A stretch of 64,000 bases of DNA from Occultella glacieicola (GCF_004353825.1 NZ_SMNA01000003.1:434001-498000); one strand, 5' to 3'. Counted from the stretch's first letter, positions 39,243 to 49,207 are shown. Numbers and translations: made by a program. The notes: a model not told the origin generated them from the sequence alone.

Positions 39243-40073
39243 CTACAGCCACTCGTCGATCTCCTCCCCGTAGGTCGCCCGGACGACGTCGACGATCGTG
39301 TCCGTGTCCGGACCGGTCGAGGGATCCGTGATCAGGGTTCGCTTGACGAAGGGGAGACCGCTCAGTAGCAGGGGGCGCCACGCCGCGAGGGTCGGGTTGA
39401 CCGCGTCCGGCGTGAGGTCGTGGGAGCGGAACCGGCAGGTGAGCGCATAGCCGGCGGAGACACAGGCACGGCTCAGGCCGAGTTCGTAGCGCCGAACGAC
39501 GTCCATCTTGGTCGCTTCCACCCGGATTCCGCGGAAGAAGTCGCGCAGGGGCGCCTCGGCCAAGATGCCGCGCCGGAAGCCGACGAAGTAGCTCTGGAAG
39601 TGGTGGCCGATCTGCCAGGAGTCGGTCATCGTCCACACGTCCGCGCCCGTGGCCTCGTAGTCCGCAATCAGTGGGCCGATCGAGGCGAAGGGACCGACCA
39701 TCGAGTCGTTCGTCAGGACCACGTGGTCGAGGCCGGCTAGGTGGGGAAAGGTGTCAAGCCCAACGGACCAGGACCCGAAGTCGTAGCCGAGGTTTCGCCG
39801 CCGCGCGACCGCGACACCGACCGGCGGGGGCATGGACCAGAAGAGTTCCGCGTCGTGCGGCGCAGTCGAGATCACGAGGCACGTGTATCCGTGCTCGACG
39901 AACTCGCGCAAGTACTCGGTCAGGGATCGACACACCCGGCCGTCCGGACTGTACTGCGCGACGATCGCGACCTTCTTCGCCGCTGCGAGGACCTCGGACG
40001 CCCCCGGATCCAGGCGAACCTCGCCACCGGGGCCGGCGAGGACCCGTGGCCGCTTTGCGCTGAACAGTCCCAC
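39243..40073 (-). CDS. Rhamnan synthesis F family protein
   Basis: 276 residues. VAIVAQYSPDGRVCRSLTEY, RRNLGYDFGSWSVGLDTFP and VVLTNDSMVGPFASIGPLI are RgpF family blocks, and KMDVVRRYELGLSRACVSAGY closes the domain. It is a single-domain counterpart of the N-terminal half of the next protein, so the locus has two RgpF modules. GTG 40073 follows the methyltransferase stop by 2 nt, and the RgpF-GH99 gene starts 10 nt after its stop: one operon. Confidence 0.87.
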   Translation of the reverse strand: MGLFSAKRPRVLAGPGGEVRLDPGASEVLAAAKKVAIVAQYSPDGRVCRSLTEYLREFVEHGYTCLVISTAPHDAELFWSMPPPVGVAVARRRNLGYDFGSWSVGLDTFPHLAGLDHVVLTNDSMVGPFASIGPLIADYEATGADVWTMTDSWQIGHHFQSYFVGFRRGILAEAPLRDFFRGIRVEATKMDVVRRYELGLSRACVSAGYALTCRFRSHDLTPDAVNPTLAAWRPLLLSGLPFVKRTLITDPSTGPDTDTIVDVVRATYGEEIDEWL

Positions 40074-40075
40074 GA

Positions 40076-41365
40076 TCAGCGGCTCATCCGCCGTCGGACG
40101 GCACGGATCGGTGCCGTCAAGCGCCAGGACACCGATCCGCGCATCAGACGGATCTGTTCCCAGCTCTCCAGTACTCGACCGTTGGCCGAGGACAGTTCCG
40201 ACTGCAGCCGCTCCAGCTCGGCGTTGGTCTGGACGGACTCCTGCCGCATGCGCTGTAGGGCCAGCCTCGCGCTGCGGTCGTTCTCGATGGCCTCGGTCGC
40301 CGACCGTTCAGTGGCCCGTCCCATCTCGTCTCGGAGCGCGGCGACCTCGCCGCGGATCGCTTCCAGTTCCGCCTGGAGTTGGTCGCGTGACGCAAGCGCG
40401 TCGGCAAGGTAGGACTCAGCGAGCCGGTCCGAGCGAAGGTAGGACGAACTTCCCGCCACCTCGCTGAACGGACGGAAACGCTCCGCCTTGTCGAGCACCA
40501 CCACGGAGTCGTAGACGTGCAGACCGTCGAGGTGCGTCGCCCAGATCGACCTACGGTCGATCGCCGCGTCGTATCGGGCGTGCTCGTCGTCGACGCGGTC
40601 CTTGACCCACTCGATGAACGTGCCCGCACGCTTCCGGCCGCCTTGGTAGTAGTCCCAGTACGAAGTGTGGCAGTCCTCGACGATGAAGGTGCCGCCATCC
40701 AACATGAGCGGGAACATCGTCTCGGCTGTGACGATCTGCTGTGCCATGGTGTGACCACCGTCGTCGATGACGATGTCGAACGGCCCGTGCTCGGCGTTGA
40801 CACGGCGCAGCACCTCCGGGTCCTCCTGGTCACCGAGCTCGACCAGGTAGCGGCCGTTGACGGCGCGGACGGCAGCCTCGTCGACGTCGAGGCCGACCAC
40901 GGTCGCCTCAGGTCCGAAGTACTGCTGCCACATATCGAGGCCGCCCCCCCGATAGACACCGATCTCAAGGACACGGACCGGCGTACCCCGATGGCGTTCG
41001 AGGTGGCGGTGGTACACCGGGAAGTAGTGGATCCACTTGTCGAGGATGGCGCCCGAGCGGTGCGCGAGGTAGTGCGCATACAAAGGGTTCGATGCCAGCG
41101 CCTCGGCGCGGCCGGAGAAATAGAACGCGGCTCGGTAGCACTCGTTCGCGTGGTCATGGGGCAACGCATGATCCCGGAACACGTCACCGAGTGCTCGGGC
41201 CCTGTCGGCCGCCGTCGCCGTGACGAGGGCCGCAGCCAGGTCCGCCCTGATCTCGTCTGCCGGCGCCCAGTTCGCGGTCAGCGCCGCCATCGCCCCGTCG
41301 GCGTCGTCCATCGAGAGCAGGAACAACGCCCGCGAGACGTCAGCCAGTTCAACGTGACCCGTCAT
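40076..41365 (-). CDS. SAM methyltransferase with C-terminal coiled coil, WbdD-like organisation
   Basis: 429 residues. Residues about 75-290 are a class I methyltransferase (motif I VRVLEIGVYRGGGLDMW, then VVGLDVDE, IVIDDGGHTMAQQI, FIVEDCHTSYWDYY). Residues about 318-410 form a long coiled coil (ELEAIRGEVAALRDEMG, LERLQSELSSANGRVLE). The C-terminus is a basic amphipathic end SWRLTAPIRAVRRRM, a tail common in glycan enzymes. AAGGACG precedes ATG 41365, which overlaps the wzt stop by 4 bp. A chain-terminating methyltransferase acting as a length ruler is inferred from the coupling to Wzt; no kinase domain is visible, unlike E. coli WbdD. Confidence 0.8.
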   Translation of the reverse strand: MTGHVELADVSRALFLLSMDDADGAMAALTANWAPADEIRADLAAALVTATAADRARALGDVFRDHALPHDHANECYRAAFYFSGRAEALASNPLYAHYLAHRSGAILDKWIHYFPVYHRHLERHRGTPVRVLEIGVYRGGGLDMWQQYFGPEATVVGLDVDEAAVRAVNGRYLVELGDQEDPEVLRRVNAEHGPFDIVIDDGGHTMAQQIVTAETMFPLMLDGGTFIVEDCHTSYWDYYQGGRKRAGTFIEWVKDRVDDEHARYDAAIDRRSIWATHLDGLHVYDSVVVLDKAERFRPFSEVAGSSSYLRSDRLAESYLADALASRDQLQAELEAIRGEVAALRDEMGRATERSATEAIENDRSARLALQRMRQESVQTNAELERLQSELSSANGRVLESWEQIRLMRGSVSWRLTAPIRAVRRRMSR

Positions 41366-42624
41366 GCTCGTCCTTCCACCGGTGCCGACGGTTCGGCACT
41401 CCACCGTCCGATCATCCGGGTGAGGCCGGGCTCCCGCACTGCGTGGTCGGCGCGCACCCGCAGTTCGGTCTCGCGGTCCGAGTAGTCGTAGGTGTGGCCC
41501 TTGTCCACGATCGCCGTGCTGATGCTGAAGGCTCCGGGCTGGAGAGGGAATGCGGCACTGTGGAAGTCGATGAAGCCCTCTCCGGGCTCGACGTCATAGG
41601 TGCGGTCGTTCTGCATCGAGTTCGGACCCGCAACCGTGATGCCGGACTCGTGGATGAAGGCCAGCCCGAAGGTCAGTTCGCGTAGAGATCGGGTACTCCG
41701 GTAGTGCACGCGCACGGTGCACGTCTCGCCAGGGGTGACGAATGCGGTCTCGACTCCGGATGCGTCATGGAGCGTCACCTTCGTCATCCGGATCTCGCCC
41801 GAACCCGCGCGCGGCACGGACGGTGCCACGGTAGCCCCGCCATCCGGGTGCGAACCGGCCGCCTCCGCCTCGGCCCGAGACGCCGACTCCTTCGCGTTCA
41901 CGTCGAGCAGGTATCCGTTGATCACTTCACTGACGTCGCCGAGTTCCCGCGGCCGCCCGTGGTCGAGCCAGATGCCCTGGTCGCAGAGTTCGGCCGCGAG
42001 GGTGAGCGAGTGTGTCACGAGGACGATCGTCGTTCCACGACGCCGGAGCTCGAACAGGTGGTCGAAGCATTTGCGCTGGAACTCCTCGTCGCCGACGGCG
42101 ATGATCTCGTCGACGATGAGGATCTCGGGATCCAAGGTCACCGCCACACTGAACCCGAGCCGGACGTACATGCCGGAGGAGTAGACCTTCACCGGCGAGT
42201 CGATGAACTCGCCGATCCCGGCGAAGTCGATGATCTGGTCGATCGACCGGTCGATCTGCTTCTTGGAGAGTCCGAGGATGGCGCCGTTCAGATAGACGTT
42301 CTCGCGTCCGGTCAGTTCACCGTGGAATCCCGCGCCGAGTTCGAGCAGGGCCGAGACCCGGCCGTCGACGAGGACCTGTCCGGCCGACGGTCGGTAGACG
42401 CCGGCGAGGATCTTCAACAGGGTCGATTTCCCCGACCCGTTGTGTCCGATCAGACCGAAGGTGGAGCCCCGGGGCACTTCGAACGAGACGTCCCGGAGTG
42501 CGTGGAAGTCATGGACTCCCGGGGCCTTGCCGCGGACGAAGATCTCCTTGATCGAGTTCCGCCGCTCGGTGTGGAGCCGGAACGTCTTGCTGAGGTGATC
42601 GACCTTGATGGCGACGTCGGTCAC
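41362..42624 (-). CDS. wzt: Polysaccharide ABC transporter ATP-binding protein with C-terminal glycan-binding domain (Wzt)
   Basis: 420 residues. Walker A GHNGSGKST (residues 60-68), signature YSSGMYVRLGFSVA, Walker B ILIVDEIIAVGDEEF and switch His in VTHSLTLA. Residues about 275-405 are a beta-sandwich of the Wzt-C type (RMTKVTLHDASGVETAFVTP, VHYRSTRSLRELTFGLAFI). In E. coli O9a this domain recognises the terminal cap of the O-chain before export. It overlaps wzm and the methyltransferase by 4 bp each, a tightly coupled unit. Confidence 0.94.
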   Translation of the reverse strand: MTDVAIKVDHLSKTFRLHTERRNSIKEIFVRGKAPGVHDFHALRDVSFEVPRGSTFGLIGHNGSGKSTLLKILAGVYRPSAGQVLVDGRVSALLELGAGFHGELTGRENVYLNGAILGLSKKQIDRSIDQIIDFAGIGEFIDSPVKVYSSGMYVRLGFSVAVTLDPEILIVDEIIAVGDEEFQRKCFDHLFELRRRGTTIVLVTHSLTLAAELCDQGIWLDHGRPRELGDVSEVINGYLLDVNAKESASRAEAEAAGSHPDGGATVAPSVPRAGSGEIRMTKVTLHDASGVETAFVTPGETCTVRVHYRSTRSLRELTFGLAFIHESGITVAGPNSMQNDRTYDVEPGEGFIDFHSAAFPLQPGAFSISTAIVDKGHTYDYSDRETELRVRADHAVREPGLTRMIGRWSAEPSAPVEGRA

Positions 42625-43454
42625 AGCGCCTCGCTCAGGTCGCCGCCACGACGCTTCATCACGAACATGGCTCCGCCGAGCGCCGCGATCGTCCAGAGGG
42701 TGACGGCGACCCAGGTGCCGAGGTCACCGGCGGTGAGGTCGTAGATGACGGCACGGAACAGGCCCACGAACTGCGACAGCGGACTGAATTCGACGATCGC
42801 TCGCAGGGGAATGCCGTTCCACGACTCGGGCACGATGTCGGGGTTATAGATGATCGGCGTCAGGTAGAAGAGAAGTTGCAATGCGACCGAAACGAGATGG
42901 GCGAGATCACGATAGTAGACGTTCATCACGGCGACAATGGTCGCAACGGAGCCCGTGAATATGACGAAGAGGGCAAGGACGAACGGCACGAACAACCAGG
43001 TCCAGGACACGTTCCACAGGATGATGAGCACGATGGCGAGGATGCCGAGTTCGATGAGACTCTGGATTCCGACCGCGAGTCCGGCGCCGAGCACCGGCGC
43101 GTACGCCGGGAAGTAGATCTTCTGCAGGAGTGGGCCGCTGCCGAGGAGTGCACCCATGCCGCCGTTCACGCACGAGGCGAAGTAGGACCACAGCACCAGC
43201 CCGCAGAACAACCACACGACGAATACCCCGTCATTGCCGTTTCCCATCGGCGGCGGGACCATCCGGAATACGACAGAGAAGACCAGCGTATAGATCGCCA
43301 GCGTTGCGAGCGGGACCACCAACGACCACGCCCAGCCCAGCAGGGTGCCGTTGAACTTGGCCTTCAGGTCGCGGCGGCTGAAGTTGCTGATGAGATTCCA
43401 TTGTCGCCAGATCGGCACGGACGGCCGGATCTCACGAACGGACTCAGATGTCAC
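42621..43454 (-). CDS. wzm: Polysaccharide ABC transporter permease (Wzm)
   Basis: 277 residues with six transmembrane helices, ABC2-type: FSRRDLKAKFNGTLLGWAWS opens the first conserved block and YLTPIIYNPDIVPESW the second. It is the membrane channel partner of Wzt for moving lipid-linked polysaccharide to the outside. GTG 43454 starts 6 nt after TAGTGT and is probably leaderless. It is the first gene of a five-gene unit running wzm, wzt, methyltransferase, RgpF, RgpF-GH99. Confidence 0.93.
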   Translation of the reverse strand: MTSESVREIRPSVPIWRQWNLISNFSRRDLKAKFNGTLLGWAWSLVVPLATLAIYTLVFSVVFRMVPPPMGNGNDGVFVVWLFCGLVLWSYFASCVNGGMGALLGSGPLLQKIYFPAYAPVLGAGLAVGIQSLIELGILAIVLIILWNVSWTWLFVPFVLALFVIFTGSVATIVAVMNVYYRDLAHLVSVALQLLFYLTPIIYNPDIVPESWNGIPLRAIVEFSPLSQFVGLFRAVIYDLTAGDLGTWVAVTLWTIAALGGAMFVMKRRGGDLSEAL

Positions 43455-43460
43455 CGGGGC

Positions 43461-43466
43461 ACACTA
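43461..43466 (-). promoter_or_regulatory. TAGTGT -10 box for leaderless wzm
   Basis: TAGTGT (43466-43461) ends 6 nt before GTG 43454. The promoter would drive the whole exporter operon and is divergent from rmlB. Confidence 0.4.
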
Positions 43467-43497
43467 CCAGCCCGACCATGGGCTCCCGGGGCCGTGA

Positions 43498-44607
<1,110 letters not shown>

Positions 44608-44612
44608 CGCAG

Positions 44613-44639
44613 CGGCCCGCCCACGCGTGGGCCCGGCCG
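44613..44639. terminator. Bidirectional hairpin between rmlB and the WbbL-like gene
   Basis: A perfect 14-bp palindrome GCCCACGCGTGGGC (44619-44632) with outer CGGCC/GGCCG arms. It sits between two convergent genes. Confidence 0.6.
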
Positions 44640-44640
44640 T

Positions 44641-45498
44641 TCAACGGGTCGCGCGGATCTGGATCCAGGACCGCGCACGCAGGCCGGTGGCGATCGCCCA
44701 CCTGAGCGGGAAGAGATACCACGCCGCGTACTTGCGACGCAGGTACTGTTCAGCACTGCGGTGGTGGGCCCGGATCATCGCGGCCGGCCGCTCCCGCCAG
44801 GACGAGCCCTGGTCGTGAACCACCCGGGCGGTCGGCACATAGACGTTCGACCACCCGGCCCGGGCGAGCCGGTCGCCGAGGTCGACGTCCTCGAAGAACA
44901 TGAAGTAGGACTCGTCGAACCCGCCGACCTCCACGAACGCCTCGCGCCGCAGCAGCAGACAGGCTCCCGACAACCAGCCGGTCTCGTGCTCGACCCCTTG
45001 GTTGTTCTCCTGGGTCTTGAGATAGGCCTTCGTCCACGGGTTGCGGGGCCAGACGTGTACCAGCAACGCATGGCCTGCGCCGGTCCGCAGGGACGGGAGG
45101 GCTCGCGCCGAGGGATACACGGTTCCGTCCAGATTGAGCATTGCCGGACCTAACGCGCCTGCCCGGGGGTGACGCCGCGCCGCCCGGACGAGTTCATCGA
45201 GGGAGCCCGCGACCCACTGGACGTCCGGGTTGGCCAGCACCAACCACTCACCGGACGCACCCGCTGCTCCGCGGTTCGCGGCAGTCCCATAGCCGAGGTT
45301 CGCACCGGTTTCCACCACCGTTGCCCCATGATCGTCGGCCACCCGCCGGGCGATGGCCGGGTCCGCCCCGTTCTCGACGAACACGATCTCCACCGGCACG
45401 GTGCTCGCCGCGGCGAGTGTTTCCATGAAGTCCTCGAGTTCCGCGCCGGGATGGTACGTCACGCAGACGACGCGGATCTCGGGGACGTCGGCGTTCAT
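44641..45498 (-). CDS. wbbL: GT2 rhamnosyltransferase, WbbL-like
   Basis: 285 residues. VVCVTYHPGAELEDFM, VENGADP, NLGYGTAANRGAA and the DxD-type LVLANPDVQW are followed by GWLSGACLLLRREAFVEVGG and SYFMFFEDVDLGDRLARAGW. This closely fits WbbL-type enzymes, which transfer L-rhamnose from dTDP-rhamnose to GlcNAc-pyrophosphoryl-polyprenol and so start linker or polymer assembly. The ATG overlaps the stop of the upstream CDF transporter by 4 bp. The symbol rests on similarity and context. Confidence 0.82.
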   Translation of the reverse strand: MNADVPEIRVVCVTYHPGAELEDFMETLAAASTVPVEIVFVENGADPAIARRVADDHGATVVETGANLGYGTAANRGAAGASGEWLVLANPDVQWVAGSLDELVRAARRHPRAGALGPAMLNLDGTVYPSARALPSLRTGAGHALLVHVWPRNPWTKAYLKTQENNQGVEHETGWLSGACLLLRREAFVEVGGFDESYFMFFEDVDLGDRLARAGWSNVYVPTARVVHDQGSSWRERPAAMIRAHHRSAEQYLRRKYAAWYLFPLRWAIATGLRARSWIQIRATR

Positions 45499-46454
45499 GC
45501 GACGGTCGGGCCACCCGACGGGTCGGACGCGGCGGACGCCGTCGCCGGACGCCGCAGGTCCGGCTCGATGTAGATCGTCAGTTTCAGCGGCACCGACTGG
45601 CGCACGCGCACCTCGGCTGCGTCGATCGCTCGCGCGACCTCCTCGGCGTCATCGTCGCGATCCACCTCGACCTTCGCGGCCACGAGGACCTCGTCCGGCC
45701 CGAGGTGCAGGGTCCGCATGTGGATCACCGAGGTGATGCCGTCCCCCACCACGGCGGCCTCGATGGCGTCCTGGTGCTCGGGCAGGGCCGACTCACCCAC
45801 GAGCATCGACTTCATCTCCAGGGCGAGGAAGACCGCGATCACCACGAGCAGCAGGCCGATCGCGGCGGACCCGATCGCGTCCCAGCGGCCATCGCCGGTG
45901 ATCAGGGTCATCGAGACCCCGAACAGCCCGAACACCAGTCCGAGCAGGGCGCCGGTGTCCTCGAGCAGGATCACCGGGATCTCCGGCGACCGGGACGTCT
46001 TGACGAACTTGAAGATCGGCGTGCGCCCACGCACATGGTTGGCCTCGATCACGGCCGTGCGCAGGGCGAACGCCTCCAGGACGACCGCGATCAGCAGCAC
46101 CACGATCGGCACCCACTGCCACGCGGTGATGGGATGCGGGTCGGAGAACTTGTGCCAGGCCTCGTAGAGGGCGAACAGCCCACCGAGGGAGAACAGGATG
46201 ATCGAGACGATGAACGCATAGACGTACCGGACCCGGCCGTAGCCGAACTGGTGTACCTCGGAGGCCTTGCGCTTCGCACGCTGGCCGCCGATCAACAGCA
46301 GCGCCTGGTTGCTGGTGTCCGCCACCGAGTGGACGGACTCGGCCAACATCGAACTCGAGCCCGTCAGCAGCCAACCGACGAACTTCGCGATCGCGATCCC
46401 GAGGTTCGCGAAGAGTGCGGTGATGACTGCCTTGGTGCCCCCGCTTGCGGCCAT
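45495..46454 (-). CDS. CDF (cation diffusion facilitator) transporter, copy 1
   Basis: 319 residues with about six transmembrane helices and a cytoplasmic C-terminal domain. LAESVHSVADTSNQALLLIG carries the metal-binding H-x3-D of helix 2, and VILLEDTGALLGL the helix-5 Asp. The sequence KASEVHQFGYGRVRYVYAFI is typical of the ZnT9-like branch. Likely exports Zn or a related divalent cation against H+. It is a close paralogue of the next gene, and overlaps the downstream WbbL-like gene by 4 bp. Confidence 0.87.
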   Translation of the reverse strand: MAASGGTKAVITALFANLGIAIAKFVGWLLTGSSSMLAESVHSVADTSNQALLLIGGQRAKRKASEVHQFGYGRVRYVYAFIVSIILFSLGGLFALYEAWHKFSDPHPITAWQWVPIVVLLIAVVLEAFALRTAVIEANHVRGRTPIFKFVKTSRSPEIPVILLEDTGALLGLVFGLFGVSMTLITGDGRWDAIGSAAIGLLLVVIAVFLALEMKSMLVGESALPEHQDAIEAAVVGDGITSVIHMRTLHLGPDEVLVAAKVEVDRDDDAEEVARAIDAAEVRVRQSVPLKLTIYIEPDLRRPATASAASDPSGGPTVA

Positions 46455-46549
46455 GTGTGTCCGTCCCGATCGTTCGTCGTGCACTGCCGCGACGAATGCT
46501 ACCCAATGCCGCAGGTCCCCCAGCGTGGCTGCGTCGGCCGGTCGGGGTC

Positions 46550-47476
46550 TCAGTCGTCGGCGGCGAGACGATGCCGCAGGTCCGCCTCGAGGTAGATCTG
46601 CACCTCGAGCGGCACGGTTGCCCGAATCCGTGCCTCCGCCCCATCGATGGCGGTGGCCACGGCACGGGCATCCGCGTCGGGCGCCACCTCGACCTTCGCG
46701 GCCACCAGGAGCTCCTCGGGTCCCAGGTGCAGCGTGCGCATGTGGATGACCGAGAGCACCCCGGGCCCGGGAATGGCCGCCTCGATCGCGGCCTGGTGCT
46801 CCGGCAACGCGGACTCGCCCAGGAGCAGCGAGCTCATCTCGATCGCGAGGAACACCGCGATGGACACCAGGAGCAGGCCGATCGCCGCGGACCCGATCGC
46901 GTCCCAGCGCCCGTCTCCGGTTGCCAGGGTCATGCCCACCCCGAACAGCGCGAAGACCAGCCCGATCAGCGCACCGAAGTCCTCCAGCAGGATCACCGGT
47001 AGTTCGGGCGCGCGTGACTGGCGCACGAACGCGGTCAGGCCCGTGCTGCCCCTGGCATGGTTGGCCTCGCGGACCGCGGTACGGAAGGAGAGTCCCTCCA
47101 TGACGAGGCCCAGCACCAGGACCGCCACGGGCACCCACCGCCACTCCTCGATCGGGTGCGGGTCGGAGAACTTGTGCCACGCCTCGTACAACGCGAAGCA
47201 CCCACCGAGGCTGAACAGGACGATCGAGACGAGGAACGCGTAGACGTAGCGGACCCGGCCGTAGCCGAACTGATGCACGGCCGAGGCTGCCCGCCGGGAC
47301 CGTCGGCCGCCGATCAGCAGGAGCGCCTGGTTGCCCGAGTCGGCCACCGAGTGCACGCCCTCGGCGAGCATCGAACTCGAACCGGTCAGCGCGTACGCCA
47401 CGAACTTGGTGACGGCGATCCCGAGGTTCGCCGACAGTGCGGCCACGACGGCCTTCGTGCCACTACCCGTGGACAT
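46550..47476 (-). CDS. CDF transporter, copy 2
   Basis: 308 residues. Same layout as the downstream copy: LAEGVHSVADSGNQALLLIG and VILLEDFGALIGLVFALFG, and nearly identical VHQFGYGRVRYVYAF, with the same final beta domain (VIHMRTLHLGPEELLVAAKV). The helix-5 aspartate context differs by Thr to Phe. Tandem duplication with divergence is the simplest explanation. GAGG is 6 nt before ATG 47476. The gap to copy 1 is 95 bp and contains a TAGCAT box on the minus strand. Confidence 0.87.
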   Translation of the reverse strand: MSTGSGTKAVVAALSANLGIAVTKFVAYALTGSSSMLAEGVHSVADSGNQALLLIGGRRSRRAASAVHQFGYGRVRYVYAFLVSIVLFSLGGCFALYEAWHKFSDPHPIEEWRWVPVAVLVLGLVMEGLSFRTAVREANHARGSTGLTAFVRQSRAPELPVILLEDFGALIGLVFALFGVGMTLATGDGRWDAIGSAAIGLLLVSIAVFLAIEMSSLLLGESALPEHQAAIEAAIPGPGVLSVIHMRTLHLGPEELLVAAKVEVAPDADARAVATAIDGAEARIRATVPLEVQIYLEADLRHRLAADD

Positions 47477-47515
47477 CTTCGCCTCTTCCCGCCCACCCGC
47501 CGCGGTGGAACGTCC

Positions 47516-47725
47516 TCAGACCTTCCGGGCCTCGTGGACCAACAGCACGGGCACGCCGCCGCGGACCGGGTAGGCCAGCCGGGGCGACCCACCGGTGTTG
47601 ACCAGCTCCGGCTCGCCGTCGGGGCCGACACCGTCCACCAGTTCGGTCCCGGTGAGCGGGCAGCGCACGATCGCCCGCAGCCATTCCTCGATCGGCACCG
47701 TGACGCCGGGTCGGGGCTCAGTCAT
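47516..47725 (-). CDS. Trm112-like/UPF0434 small protein
   Basis: 69 residues. The core VPIEEWLRAIVRCPLTGTELV, then SPRLAYPVRGGVPVLLVHEAR, matches the Trm112/YcaR fold. Only one Cys remains (RCP), so the zinc knuckle of Trm112 is degenerate. Trm112-like proteins can activate methyltransferases. It overlaps the manB stop by 8 nt, which is the usual position in actinobacteria. Confidence 0.8.
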   Translation of the reverse strand: MTEPRPGVTVPIEEWLRAIVRCPLTGTELVDGVGPDGEPELVNTGGSPRLAYPVRGGVPVLLVHEARKV

Positions 47726-49193
47726 GGGTGACCTCCTCTCCCTCGCGGACGAGTGCGAGCACGCCGTCACGGATCTTGATCATGATGTCCGAGTCCTGGG
47801 CCTCGACGTTCAGCCGCAGCAGCGGTTCGGTGTTGGAGCTGCGCAGGTTGAACCACCACCGTGGGGTCTGGTCCCAGTGGGTGAAGGTGAGCCCGTCGAA
47901 CTCCTCCACGGTGACGACACCGGCGTCGATGTCGTCGGAGAACGCCTGCCGCACCCGCTCGCGGGCCGCGTCCACGTCGGCCACGCGCGAGTTGATCTCC
48001 CCCGAGGCGGAGTACGGGGTGTAGATCTCGGAGAGCGCGGAGAGCGGGATATCGGCCGTGCCGAGGGCCTGGAGCACGTGCATGGCGGCGAGCATGCCGG
48101 TGTCGGCGAACCAGAAGTCCCGGAAGTAGTAGTGGGCGCTGTGCTCGCCGCCGAACACGGCATCCTCGGCGGCCATCTGCGCCTTGATGAAGGAGTGCCC
48201 CACCCGGGTCCGCACGGCACGGCCGCCTGATCCCTCCACGAGCTCGGGTACCGCTCGGGAGGTGATCAGGTTGTGGATGATGGTGGCGGTCCGGCCGGCC
48301 GCCTTCTCCTTCTCCAGTTCCCGCAGGCCCACCAGGGCCGTGATCGCGGACGGGTTCACGGCCACGCCACGTTCGTCGACCACGAAGCACCGGTCCGCGT
48401 CGCCGTCGAACGCCAACCCGATGTCCGCCTCCTCGGCGACGACGGCGGTCTGCAGGTCGATCAGGTTCTTCGGCTCGAGCGGGTTCGCCTCGTGGTTGGG
48501 GAACGTACCGTCGAGCTCGAAGTACATCGGCACCAGGGTCAGTCCGAGGTCCGCAAGGCCGGCATCGGTGCCGAGCACGGCGCCCGCGGTGAGTCCGGCC
48601 ATGCCGTTGCCGGCGTCGATGACGACCTTCATCGGGCGCACCCCGTCCAGCGACACCAGCGAGCGCAGGTGGCCGGCGTAGTCGGGTAGCAGGTCCCGCT
48701 CGGACAGCGTGCCCGCCGGCTCGGCGGCGGGAATGCCTTCGGCGAGGTAGGCGGCGGCGAGCGCATGCACGTCGGCCAGCCCCGTATCACGCCCGACCGG
48801 CCGGGCACCCGCGTGGCACATCTTGATGCCGTTGTACTGGGCCGGATTGTGGCTGGCGGTGAACATCGCACCGGGCAGGTCGAGGCTGCCGGAGGCGAAG
48901 TAGAGTCCGTCGGTGGACGCGAGACCGATGTCGGTGACGTCCACGCCACGCCAGGTGACGCCGTCGGCGAAGGCGACCACCAACTCCGGTGAGGACGCCC
49001 GCATGTCGTGGCCGATCACGACGGCGGACTTGTGCGCCGGGGTGGCGACCACGTCCGCGAAGGCGGCGCCGAGGGCGCGAGCGACGTCCGCGTCGAGTTC
49101 GCCGGGAACGAGGCCGCGAATGTCATAGGCCTTGACGATGGCGTCGAGACGCTCGGAGTCGCGAGGATCACGCGGCTCGGGAAGATCATTCAC
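47718..49193 (-). CDS. manB: Phosphomannomutase/phosphoglucomutase
   Basis: 491 residues, four-domain alpha-D-phosphohexomutase. The phosphoserine loop is TASHNPAQYNGIK, the metal loop FDGDADRCFV, the sugar loop GEHSAHYYFRDF, and the phosphate-binding end RSSNTEPLLRLNVE. It converts mannose-6-phosphate to mannose-1-phosphate for GDP-mannose. manA lies at 56789-57976, giving both steps from fructose-6-phosphate. GTG 49193 is 8 nt after TAGGCT with no ribosome site, so it is probably leaderless. The place of manB next to DUF3499 matches the mycobacterial Rv3257c-Rv3258c order. Confidence 0.95.
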   Translation of the reverse strand: MNDLPEPRDPRDSERLDAIVKAYDIRGLVPGELDADVARALGAAFADVVATPAHKSAVVIGHDMRASSPELVVAFADGVTWRGVDVTDIGLASTDGLYFASGSLDLPGAMFTASHNPAQYNGIKMCHAGARPVGRDTGLADVHALAAAYLAEGIPAAEPAGTLSERDLLPDYAGHLRSLVSLDGVRPMKVVIDAGNGMAGLTAGAVLGTDAGLADLGLTLVPMYFELDGTFPNHEANPLEPKNLIDLQTAVVAEEADIGLAFDGDADRCFVVDERGVAVNPSAITALVGLRELEKEKAAGRTATIIHNLITSRAVPELVEGSGGRAVRTRVGHSFIKAQMAAEDAVFGGEHSAHYYFRDFWFADTGMLAAMHVLQALGTADIPLSALSEIYTPYSASGEINSRVADVDAARERVRQAFSDDIDAGVVTVEEFDGLTFTHWDQTPRWWFNLRSSNTEPLLRLNVEAQDSDIMIKIRDGVLALVREGEEVTHD

Positions 49194-49201
49194 GAGAGGG
49201 G

Positions 49202-49207
49202 AGCCTA
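49202..49207 (-). promoter_or_regulatory. TAGGCT -10 box for leaderless manB
   Basis: TAGGCT (49207-49202) ends 8 nt before GTG 49193. It is nearly the same as the DUF3499 box (TAGCCT, also 8 nt from GTG) 425 bp upstream. Confidence 0.45.
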
